Below the pieces are notes generated by a model. The model did not search any database. It saw nothing but the letters and a program-made list of their open reading frames with translations, and had not been told where the DNA came from. Both the position numbers and the translations under genes were made by a program. Shown here piece after piece: positions 9,000 through 19,015 of a DNA stretch of 64,000 bases; the stretch's first letter is position 1, and the number at the start of each line of letters is the position of its first letter. Location: contig CM065815.1 of the NCBI GenBank assembly GCA_033398695.1, positions 105,118,501 to 105,182,500 of the forward strand, written 5' to 3'. This DNA is from Orobanche coerulescens (Eukaryota; Streptophyta; Magnoliopsida; Lamiales; Orobanchaceae).

Positions 9000-11900
9000 G
9001 TGGAACCTAAGGTCGATTATTGTCTACTAAAGATAGTTTTGGAGATCTATTGGTATGTCCTGAATATCTATTAAAGCTCAGAATAATATGCTACCGAATA
9101 TTGGATTTTGCCACTAGAGATTTTTAACAATAATATGATTTTTTCCTCTCCTTAGACAATCAATATTGATAGAAATTTTAGTAAAAAATTATGAGAATTG
9201 TATTTGTGCATGGCATGAGTACTATTAGTGGCTGCATGCATATTTGGTGTGATCTCTCCGTGAATCTTCATCCCCACAGGATAATTCGGGTGACATTAAT
9301 GTCGTTCGGGATGATCATGAGAGACATAGCCGCGGACTGCCTTCACCAGAGTCTTGCTCTGACTTCAACAAATTTATCTCTTCTTGCAATTTGATGGAGC
9401 TTCCTTCAGCAGGGCATAAATATGATTGGTACGGCCATATTCATATGGAGAGTCAGGTTGAATTTAAGCTTGATCGTTACGAAATATGTATTTGATACTT
9501 GGAGTTTGGTTAGTTTGAAAGTTCTTCCTCGTACTACTGATGATCATCCCATAATTTCTCTATTCAATTTGCAAGTCTCAGCTCCTCCCTGTCGTTTCCA
9601 TTTTCAGAATATGTGGATCAGACATGATAACTTCCTTCATATGGTTCATGATTGTTGGGTCATGCCAGTTCATAATAATTCTCCTTGGTCGATCATTATG
9701 CCAAAGCTCGACCATCTCCATTCTAAACCTAAAGGCTGGAATTAGGAGGTATTTGGCCATATCCACAGAGTTAAAGATGATCAATGCAGCAAACATGAAT
9801 CTATTCAAACTGAGATATCTAATTTTGGCTACTCGGATGAGTTATTTTGTCAAGAGGTGGAGACTTCTGCTCCTTATTATGATATTTGCAATAAAGATGC
9901 AAACATCTTGTGGTATATCAAAATGAGACTTGTCAAGAATTCCATCTTGGAGCTTACATTAATGGTAACTACACCACGAACTCTATTGCTATATCAGATC
10001 ATGTGGTAGATTATTATAATAATTATTCGGTAGAATAATTATAGTACGGATCTAGTTGATCTCTCAAGTACTATTTCCTCATTGGTTATGGAGGAGCATA
10101 ATACCGATCTGGTTCATATCCCTTCTCTCGAAGACGTTAAAGATATTATTTTATATGGACATGCTTAGCGCCCCAGAACCCGGTGGGTTTACCGGTAAAT
10201 TCTATCAAGCGGCTTGGAGTATTATCACAAATGATGTGGTCATGCCCGTAATCGATTTTTTTCATCGGGTCGCATCCAAAATGGTCTTAATTCTAGCTTT
10301 GTCATGCTTATTCCTAAGGTGAAAGGTGCGGACTGTGTGGATCCTTTTCGCCCTATAGTTCTTAGCAATTTTATTTTCAAGATCTTCACTAAAATTTTGG
10401 GCAGCTGTTAGCTCTTATTGCTGTTAGAATTATTTCTCCTAACCAATTCAGGTATATATATATATATATGTGAGACGTATTCACAATTGTATTGCAATTG
10501 CCTCTTAGTGTATTAATTATATGGATCGTCGGGCCTATAGGGGTAATATGTTGTCAAAGTCGAAATTCGTAAAGCTTTCTATCTTGGAGGTTTCTTATCA
10601 TGTCCACTCCCAATTTGGCTTCTTGAATCGGTTTGAGCAGTGGATTCATAACATCTTGAGATCAGATAGATTTTATATTTTAATCGATGGGAGACCTCAT
10701 GGTTACTTTAGCTGTAGTCAAGGGATTAGAGAAGCTGACCCTCTGACTAATATTTTATTTTGCTTAGCTGAGGAAATGCTTAATTTTTTGATTACCCGCA
10801 TTCCTATAAAAAACCTCACTAAAATTAAAGTATGGCGAGGAGTTGTGTTTCCTTCTCACCTTCTTTATGCTGATGAGTTATTCTTTTTTGTCAAGCCTCA
10901 ATATCCGACTATCCATCGTATCCTTCTTGATTACGAGCTTACGAGTTAATCTTTTTTGTCGAGCCTCGATATCCGACTATCCAAGGTATCCTTCTTGATT
11001 ACGAGCTTATACCTGGTCAACATATTAATGTTAACGTATCTTTGATTTTTGGATCTCATGTGCCTCTGCAGTATCAGTGTCATATTCACCAAAAGATTGG
11101 CATGAGGATATGTTCTAGACCATTCAACTATTTGAGTGTTCCTCTTTTCTATGGCAGCTCTAGAAAGAGACATCTTCAACCGTTCTTGATGGTAGCTAAA
11201 TTTTCTAACTGGAAAGGCCGCAGTCTTTCTGTGGCAGGTTGGCTAGCTTACTTAATTCCATGATTCCTAGTTCTCTGGTTCATTCAATGATGATATACAA
11301 GTGCCCGACTTGCATGATAAAAAAACTTGAAGCGGCGATTCATACCATTATGGTGTCATGGGATGAGGTTTGCTTGCCTAACGATCTTGGTGGGCTTGGC
11401 ATTAGATTGGTTAATATTATGAATGTCTTTTTCATGGTGCAGTTAGCATGAGATGTCCAACGGCATGGATGGAGAATTTATTCATACTCGGTTTCTTGAT
11501 ACTAGCGGCTACCTTAAGAGTATGCAGTTCACTTTGTCGATTTTGATGGGTATTAAGTCCAATATTCAACAGCATATCACTGATTCTAGACGGGTCATCG
11601 GTAATGGCAATCAGATTTCGTCATAGTGGGATAATTGGTTGGGCTACTTCATTGCGGATAAATTCAACATCCCACCCCACAGAAAGGTGAGCTCAGATAA
11701 AAAATTTCCGACTACTTTTTTGAAGGGAAGTGGCACTTTACTTGTTCATTCATTAATAAATGCTTCCATATTCTGATGGATACTATGATGATTTCTTTCA
11801 CTAACGACATCGATGAGTGTAGGGTTTGGAAGAACTCGCTTCATGGTAACATCACTTATCGCGTTACTTACTAGAATCTGCAGCCTTCGATTCTCAAAGT

Positions 11901-12870
11901 TGTTGGAGTAAATGGATATGGTGCGAATATATTTCTCTGTCTTGTTCTACCACCATCTGGAGAGCCATTCAGGATAATTGCCCACTTATGATAAAATATA
12001 CCAGTTTGTCATTGGTCTTTCAGATTGCATATTTTGCATGCGTAATTCGGAGAATTTAGATAACACATTGGTTGAATACAACATCACAACCAAAGTTTGG
12101 GAATCGATAAATAGCACTTTTCATGTTTTTGCTGGACCTTGATAGAGGATTCTCATCCTTGGTACTTAAGTTCATGGATTTTAAATTCAGTCCCGAGTTT
12201 TCATAACTTTGGCGCCTCGTTGTCATCAACAAGGTTTGGGCTTTTCGGTTAGCCCGTATTAATCTCATTTTCAATAATAAGGGTGCTAATGATACTTCTA
12301 TTCATGTGCTTATCTGGGATACCATCATAGAATCATTTCCTCATATCACGGATTATATGGATAACAACATTAACAATCTCATAACTCTTTGAGCTTTTGG
12401 CATGCCTTATCGTCCTAGAATGACTCAATATCCTATTACGTCAAATGGCAGCCCCAACATTCGGTTGGATTAAAATTAATACTGATGGAGGAGTGAGAGG
12501 TACTCCGGGCATAACTTGTTGCAGAGGCATTTTTCGGAATCAATTCTCATACCTGTTGGACTTTCTTTCAGTTTTATGGTAGAGATTTTAATGTGTATCA
12601 TAGCTCTCGAAATGCTCTAGATCCCGGGTGGACATACATTTGGCTCGAGGTTGATTCCAAATACGTGGTTAATTTAGTTACTAGCCGATCAACTGAAATT
12701 CCATGGTCCATCAAGAATCGCTGGTTAAACATCATCAAGCGCCTTAGTCAGATTCATCTCATGGTTTTGCACATTTACAGAGAATGTAACTCGACAGCAG
12801 TTTCACTTTCTCAAAGTGATATGCACATCAGCTGGTGGGAATACTTTCCTTCATTCATATTTCACTATAC
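9000..12870 (+). pseudogene. LINE-B ORF2: endonuclease, RT, RNase H
   Basis: In several frames the sequence shows an endonuclease middle part (VVRDDHE and SCSDFNKFISSCNLMELPSAG near 9330-9410), and then SxxYDW and KLDRY. The RT part has SAPEPGGFTGKFYQ and IPKVKGADCVDPFRPI (10160-10350). The catalytic box near 10866 reads LYADE instead of YADD. Post-RT motifs follow at 11050-11450. A C-terminal RNase H (INTDGG near 12475, LEVDSKYVVNLV near 12645) is the type seen in some plant L1 lineages. A 68 bp tandem duplication at 10875-11010 lies just after the catalytic box. Many stops and the Asp-to-Glu change mark it as dead. Confidence 0.75.
10875..11010 (+). repeat. 68 bp tandem duplication inside the LINE-B RT
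   Basis: Two adjacent copies start at 10875 and 10943, each beginning GAGTTA and ending near GATTACGAGCTTA. They differ at a few bases. A 68 bp unit is not a multiple of three, so the duplication itself shifts the frame. Confidence 0.85.
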
Positions 12871-13132
12871 CAGTAAGACAATAGTTTTGTTTTTGGATTT
12901 ACCACTTAGTGGTGGTCCTTTTATTATTCCTTATTGTATCTATCATTCGAGGTACTTTTTTTTCCTCTCAGGGTTTTTTTCCACAAGGGTTGTTTTTACT
13001 CTAAGGGGGAGGAAGTGGTCACCTAATACCCTAGGTGACACATCACCTCTATCCAATAAAAATCCTCCAACTCAAAACTACTCAATTCTACCCTAACATT
13101 ACCCTAAGTGGAGGGAGTGGTCACCTATACTA

Positions 13133-13440
13133 CCCGATTTCTTTTTTGTTCATACATAAAATCACATACAATATTAAAATAAAAACATAGCATTTCATTA
13201 AAAATAAAAACAGTACATAATACTTAAAAAAAAACATTACATAAAAACATACCCGATTTTTTTTTCATACATGAAATCACATACAATATTAAAATAAAAA
13301 CATATCATTTCATTAAAAATAAAAACATTACATAATACTTAAAAAAAAACATTACATAAAAACATACCATTTCATTAAAAATAAAAATATTACATAATAT
13401 TTAAAAAAAAGAAACATAACATAATACTTACAAATAACTA
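13133..13440. repeat. A-rich tandem repeat in the Harbinger 3' region
   Basis: A unit of about 119 bp starts at 13133 and again at 13252, each beginning CCCGATTT and containing ATTTCATTAAAAATAAAAAC. A partial third unit starts near 13363. It lies downstream of the minus-strand transposase gene. Confidence 0.85.
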
Positions 13441-13459
13441 GATTAAAATAAAAAACCCA

Positions 13460-14699
13460 CTAATCATCGAGATGCGGCAAGTATTGACGTGCTACGTGCT
13501 CCGTGAGATCATATCGAAGTCGGTCATGGAGAACTTCGTTTAGTAACTCCGCTATCACATTGTCGTCGAACACTAGTTGGACCGGCTCATCCATTATATG
13601 AACCGGTGAGATTGCCCTCCCTTCGCGTTTTATAACCATATTGTGCAAAATAACACACGCATGAACCTGATTGGCAATCTTCGCTTTGGTCATAGCTCGG
13701 AGAGGCCGATCGAGAATTTTCCATTTTCCTTTGAGAGCACCAAAAGCTCGCTCGACATCCTTTCTCGCCCCCTCTTGTAACTTCTTAAATCTCTTTTCCT
13801 TTGGGTCGGTTGGATACGAGTATGCTTTAACAAATGTGGACCACTTAGGATAGATTCCATCTCACAAATAGTAGCGCGTTTGTAAAAGCGTCCATTCACG
13901 TTGAATGAACTGTTCATCGCCGTTCCATTTCGATCCGTAAGATACAAGTCGATCGATTCAATACGTTGATATCGTTGTTTGACCCTCGTGGACCAAAAAA
14001 GCATGCCAAATCCACATATCTTGTGACGCGGTGACTTCAAGCATAATAGTGGGAACACCATAGTCACCTCTCGTATATTGCCCTCTCAATTGTCTAGGAC
14101 AATTTTTCCATTTGACGTGTGTACAGTCGATGCTACCAAGCATTCCAGGGATGTGATGCTTCGCCTCATGGGCCTGCAAAATGCGAGCAAGGTCGTGTGC
14201 TGTCGGCCTACGTAGGTACTCTCGACCGTACAACTCAATGATGGCCTCACAAAAATAATTAAGAGTTTCACGTGACGTTCTTGCAGCCATGCATAAATAT
14301 TCATCATACTCATCGGGGGGATTGCCGGTTGCGAGTTACCTAACTACCAAGTGATTTTTTGTTTTGCCGTGAAACTTTTTTTCGAACGCGCGTCGTAGCC
14401 TTCTTGAAAATATGGGTATCTCGCTTCAATATCGCCCACTATTTGCAAAAACATGCTTTTCTCCATTCGAAATTTTTTTTAAAGTACTCTTCGTTGTACT
14501 TTGGTGTTTCAACGAACCAATCATTCTCCAACGTTTGAAGACCTATTTCCCGTTGACGATTTACGCTAGTTCGGCTAGAGCTTGCCGTGTCTTCAAGGTA
14601 CTGAGCCGCTTGAAGCATAAGTTGCAACGAGCTACCCGTGGATATCTCGTCGGACGAAGACGGAATAATGCATTCGAATTCGGAAGAATCGAAAGACAT
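13460..14699 (-). pseudogene. Harbinger transposase (DDE nuclease family), disrupted
   Basis: The minus-strand product begins at 14699 with an acidic, Ser-rich N-terminus and continues through NDWFVETPKYNEEYFKKNF. After frame changes near 14440 and 14310 comes the segment ending at 14290, with [31 protein letters not shown] and the first catalytic Asp in GSID. The middle (14067-13690) carries the NGxxY-type region and a VERAFGALKGKWKIL-like segment in a shifted frame. The C-terminus (13693-13460) has KIANQVHACVILHNMVI. Family members catalyse cut-and-paste DNA transposition and usually need a Myb-like partner protein, which is absent here. At least three frameshifts make it non-functional as it stands. 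Confidence 0.85.
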
Positions 14700-14884
14700 T
14701 TTAGTAATTATTTTTTGTTTTGGAGAGATTAATGTGTTTTTATTTTGAAAAAATGAGTTGAAAAGGTTTGATTTTATAGGGATTTTTTTTTTTTATTATT
14801 TTAACTAGCCGTTCAACGGCTAGATTTTTCAAAAAGAAACCCCCCCCCCACCGATCGGCTTCAGAAGCCGCATGGTAACACCGC

Positions 14885-14952
14885 CCGCCTTACCCGAGGC
14901 CCCGGCGGTGGTGTTACCGCTCGGGTAAGGGTACCCGATTCCCTTACCCGAG
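14885..14952. other. GC-rich subterminal hairpins of Harbinger
   Basis: CTCGGGTAAGGG (14920-14931) and CCCTTACCCGAG (14941-14952) form a perfect 12 bp inverted repeat with a 9-base loop. CTTACCCGAG at 14889-14898 can also pair with the same left arm. Such subterminal motifs are plausible transposase or host-factor sites, but that is inference. Confidence 0.75.
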
Positions 14953-15057
14953 CCCCACTCCCTCCCCCTAAGAGGTTTTATTGAGGCCCGACTGACCAGC
15001 TAACTTGTGATTAGCAAACACTTTCCTTTTATATTATCTCTTTTTTTTTTATAAAAG

Positions 15058-16280
15058 AGTAACAAACGATTATCCTTTATTGGAATTAAAGTTACAACTC
15101 CTTGAGAAGCGAGAAATAGAACCCGAGACTATTCTCAAATCATTTGAGAAATCCTCCAGGAGAAGGTAAGACATCCTTAGTACAGGCCAACACGTTCATG
15201 ATAAACACGACCTAGAATACAACAAGTTTTCCAACTAGAATGGTAAATCATTTGTCAAGGGGGTGGAACCTACTCCTAGCCCCAAAACGAAGGACAGTTA
15301 GAGATCCGTTTCTGTAGAAAAATACAAAGCTACAGTTGTGCCTTCAGTAGCGAACAAAGACTGCTATTTCGCTACCCAGATCTTATCATAAGCAACAGAC
15401 AACACATCATTACAGACATGTGAACAACAGAAGCGGTGCCCAACGTCAACAGTATACTCCTCCTGGATACCAACAACATCACAAACGGCAATGGATGAAT
15501 GTTTTACCATGACAATAGTAAAATCAGATGAGGCATACAAAACCACAATAATGGGTACAAGAACCCAGGCGCCCTAAGCAAGCTGTCACTCAGTACTACC
15601 AACAATAGCTCTTGGAAACCAACTGGAGACCCAGGAGTTAATCCAGGAAGCAAAGAGAAATGGTTCCTCCACTTACCACACAACTTTAAAGGACCTATAA
15701 TTCTAAGTTTTACATGCATAATTATCACGCTTACAGTGAATACATGCGTGCACCATATGGACCTCACAACAAAGGACCCAAGGAGTCCTATACTAAACTA
15801 GTTACTGTGAGGCAGGTCCGAGTACCTAAAGGTCTAACTTCAACACTGGATGCTCCCGGCACTGGATAGGAGGTATTAGCAAATTAATAGATTATGGAGA
15901 AGGATGTGGTCCAAAGGTCAAACTTAGTGACAAATATAAAGGGTCGACCGAGAGGGAAAAGAACCCTTCTTATTGAAAAATTAAAAGTCACTGACATAAC
16001 ATATAAGGAAGTACGACAATACAACCTGCTAAGTATTAGTCAGTTATGTGACAAATAATTTTCAGTAAAGTTCTTTACAGGAAAGTGTGGGGTGAAAGAC
16101 ATCAAGACGAAGCAAGTTGTCCTCATAGGAAACTGTTCAGGTAACATGTATATCGCAGATGAGATTCTTACGTGTGATGTAATCCGATGTTTTATTGCCA
16201 AAGGTACATCAGATCAAAGCTGCATGTGGCATAAGAGGATGTCATACCATGGTTTGTTAGCACGAAGAATGGTGATCTAG
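15058..16280 (+). pseudogene. S1 gag C-terminus, protease and pre-integrase segment
   Basis: It reopens the gag coiled coil with VTNDYPLLE, LEKRE and ETILKSFEKSS, collinear with the related gag at 3056-4368. A degraded basic tail follows. At 15838-15865 the protease site reads FNTGCSRHWIGG, where copia proteases usually read LDSGCSRHMTG, so the catalytic Asp codon is now Asn (15842-15844). Downstream are GPKVKLSDK, DITYKEVRQYNLLSISQLCDK and VLIGNCSGNMYIAD. The pre-integrase motif CMWHKRMSY follows near 16225. Integrase itself is missing, and at about 16280 the sequence jumps into RT. Several stops interrupt it. Confidence 0.75.
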
Positions 16281-17335
16281 TCTATAGGCTAAGGAAAGTC
16301 CTGTACGGACTTAAACATGCACCTAGAGCCTGGTACGAGACATGTTGCTGTATCTCATCACTAATGGATTTGAGAAAGACGATGTTGACAAAACACTCTT
16401 CAAGATAGAAAAATATGGTGATTTATTATATGTAGATGATATTATCTTTGGTTCTACTAAGCAAGATCTATGTAAGAAGTTCTCTCATCTCATGCAGAGT
16501 CAATTTTAAATGAGTATGATGAGGGAACATAGTTATTACTTAGGTTTGCATGTAAAGGAGTTGCCAACAGGTATCTTCATCAACAAGGAGTACAACAAGG
16601 ATTTGCTCACCAAGTTCGAGATGAGCTCATCAAAGAGTCCCATGAGAACTTCTACACAGGTAATCGCTGATGAAGGTGGTAATGCAGCAGACCAACCACT
16701 CTATAGGAAGCTCATCGGCTCACTCTTGTACCTAATAACCAGCAGGATCGATATTCAATTTGTTGTAGGGGTGTCTACATGAAATCAGGTAGCACCTAAA
16801 GAATCACACTTCACTACAGCCAAATAAATCCCTAAGTACGTCAAAGAAACAACCAACGTAGGATTTTGGTATCTTAAGGAAGGACGATCCTATTTGGTAG
16901 GCTATAACCATTCGAATCTCGGAGGCCACAAGTTGGATAGAACGAGTATAAGTGAAACATGTCACTTCTTTGGACCACGACTTGTGTCCTAGTTCAGTAA
17001 CAAGTAATTGGATAATTAGCTTTCAGCAACAGAGTCGAAGTATTATGCTGCTCGAAGTTGCTGTATGCAAATCCTTTAGATGCAACAACAGCTATAGGAC
17101 CGTGGCATAGAGGCAAGAGAGACCCCAACCATGTGTGATAGTACAAGTGGAACTGCAATGAAGCCTAATCCTGTATTGCACTTAAGGACTAAATACATCT
17201 ATATGAAGCACCATTTCATCAGAAATCATGTTGAGAATAAGGATATTCGGATCGAAAAGGTCCATACAAATATCCAGATAGCCAAAATTTTCATAAAGCA
17301 TCTAAGCACAACAAGGTTCTGTATGCTCCGCTAGG
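16281..17335 (+). pseudogene. S1 reverse transcriptase (second half) and RNase H
   Basis: It starts at the conserved RT segment VYRLRKVLYGLKHAPRAWYET and keeps the catalytic LLYVDDIIFGST (about 16420-16460). After a stop near 16507 it runs through MREHSYYLGLHVKE, ADQPLYRKLIGSLLYL and the RNase H motifs GYNHSNLGGHKLDRTS, ATESKYYAA and MKHHFIRNHVENK. It ends with TAG at 17333-17335. This fits the C-terminal end of a copia pol. The first half of RT is deleted. Scattered stops make it inactive. Confidence 0.85.
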
Positions 17336-17409
17336 AATTGGGAATGCTATAGCACGAACTAAACCCCTTTAAGTGTTTACGTAGGTACTCATCAATTAAG
17401 GGATAAAAC
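17336..17409 (+). other. Short spacer after the S1 pol stop
   Basis: About 74 bp of A/T-rich sequence between the pol stop and the gypsy-type LTR start. In the S1 model this would be the beginning of the region between pol and the env-position gene. Confidence 0.4.
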
Positions 17410-18366
17410 TGTAATATCCGAGATTTTCGTTTCCGATTATTTTGAATTATTTATCGGTTGTGCCAGTTATTTTGTTCTGTTGGATTTTTGGTGCGATACT
17501 ACTGCTTGTGTAGTAGGCATAGCATATGCTATGCTGCTTCATAGTGCGTGCTACCAATGCATTATTAGTGCACGCTATCGAGTGTTGTAGCATACGCTAC
17601 ATGGTGGGTGCAGATCTGTCAAGAAGCTACTAGACTTGGACTGGAGGTTTCGTTAGCGCACGCTAACACTTGTAGGTAGCCCACACTACCATCTATCTTA
17701 GCGCACGACATCCTATGCCTTAGCTCACGTTACTTGGAAGTTTCGGAATTTTCCAGAAATAGTCCAGAAACTACTGGACTGAACTCATGACCGTTATCGC
17801 GTGCTAAGGGGGATATGTAGCGCACACTAATTTTCCAATATAAATACTGGATAGCAGCCCCCTTTTTCCATCATTTCTCATTTTTCTTCATTTCTATCCG
17901 TCGGTAGCGAGTTACTTAGGTGATCTGGGGCGATTTTCTTCACCAAGCTTCATCATGGGGCGAATTCATGCACATCTAACATTATCAAATCACCCTTCGT
18001 GTTTGGATCGAGGTAATTTTTTCTTAGAACCCTAGTTTCGTTGAATTTGGGGGGTTTTCCTTCGTTTTGTGATTCTTACCCGATTCTATCCGATCAATTA
18101 TATATTCTTGTTGTTTGGGTTGTAACCTACGGCTTAAAAACTCATTTATTGATTTCATTTCACCTGGAACATGATTTTGGTTTCCTTGGGAATCCCTTGA
18201 ACCCTTGTTGTTCTTAATGTCGATTTGGATTCCGTTTAGTGTTGTTGATTCGTGGCAGTGTCACTCTCGTAGTGTTCGTTGGACTATCGGGTTCATGATA
18301 GTTCTTGGAAGTTCAGGGGCTGCTTGACCGTGTCCGTTTGTTGTTCCATTGCTCATGGTTTCGAGT
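17410..18366 (+). repeat. Ty3/gypsy LTR fragment with palindromes and a TATA box
   Basis: It opens with TGTAATATCCGAGATTTTCG, the usual start of Tekay-like gypsy LTRs. Between about 17515 and 17830 there are eight or so imperfect palindromes such as GTAGCATACGCTAC and TTAGCGCACGCTAA. A TATA box (ATATAAATACTGG, near 17838) follows, with a pyrimidine-rich leader. The 3' part is missing: at 18367 the sequence turns into the copia C2 LTR. No partner LTR or internal region is adjacent. Confidence 0.7.
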
Positions 18367-19015
18367 CAAGTAGCTCCAATGCTTTGACCAAAGACTTATG
18401 ATCTCATCTGCCAATAGCCGCATAGGACATATAACCCACTCACTAACGGGAGAAAGAATTCTATCTTGATGCACGTCGAGGTTGACCCCCGCCTTCCGGT
18501 TTATAGGGTTAAACTACTCTAATGAAAATCTTGATGTCACAAGTACATCCCTATCGAGGGTTCACAAATACCTATCACAACCTTTCGATTCCGTCATTGA
18601 TTGTCTCGGAGTGAAATCCGTGTGACGAATCGAGGGTGAGTCGGTTCGAGTATACTAATCCAATTAGCATACCTATAACGTGTGCTCCCACTAACCATTA
18701 GTGTTCAACAGGGACTCTCCATGTCAAAAGAACACGTCATACAAGTCTTCACATAAACTTAACGCCCAGTCAAGTTTCATCGACTTGCGAATGATTAAGT
18801 ATTTGAGCTATAAACCTTTCCAGTTCCTACCCCCTTATCCAATAAGGAGTGGAACGTTTTGCTCTCAAATACACGGACTAGTTTCTATATGTATATTTAC
18901 AAGTTAGGAATGCCAGTAACTACCAGTAAATAAAGAAACATTCATTGCCTTATATAAATGATTTACGCCCTCACTCAACATCCTCTGAGTGGCATTCGAG
19001 GGCATACTCCCAACA
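18367..19015 (-). repeat. Truncated 3' LTR of C2
   Basis: It matches the last 720 bp or so of 24252-26240, up to the shared end GGGCATACTCCCAACA. It lacks about 35 bp after 18475 and about 1.3 kb at its low-coordinate side, where the gypsy LTR piece begins. Next to it, 19016-19030 reads on the minus strand as the polypurine tract AAGTGGGAGAT. Confidence 0.85.

Larger units (their letters stand above)
13005..14968 (-). mobile_element. PIF/Harbinger DNA transposon
   Basis: A 1,964 bp element with terminal inverted repeats GGGGGAGGAAGTGG (13005-13018) and CCACTCCCTCCCCC (14955-14968), 13 of 14 bases paired. It is flanked by the 3 bp duplication TAA (13002-13004 and 14969-14971), the hallmark of this superfamily. 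It carries a minus-strand transposase gene. It lies in the 3' UTR of LINE-B, whose sequence joins across it. The left subterminal motif GAGTGGTCACCTA-type is repeated near 13012 and 13110. The right end is GC-rich with strong hairpins. Confidence 0.9.
8697..15057 (+). mobile_element. L1-type LINE-B, inserted in the S1 gag and interrupted by Harbinger
   Basis: A degenerate plus-strand L1-type element. About 300 bp of possible ORF1 end (8700-8990) precedes an endonuclease start (a WNLR motif near 9000). RT, the post-RT region and a C-terminal RNase H domain follow. The 3' UTR has the G-run and T-run pattern typical of plant L1 tails (GGGTTTTTTTCC, then AGAGGTTTTATTGAGGC after 14971). The Harbinger element sits in that UTR. 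The last 20 bp or so are T-rich. No clear poly-A tail or target duplication is visible, so both ends are approximate. Confidence 0.65.

Noticed and set aside
13140..13440. CRISPR-like array
   Set aside because: Units are adjacent 119 bp repeats without unique spacers, in a plant transposon UTR.
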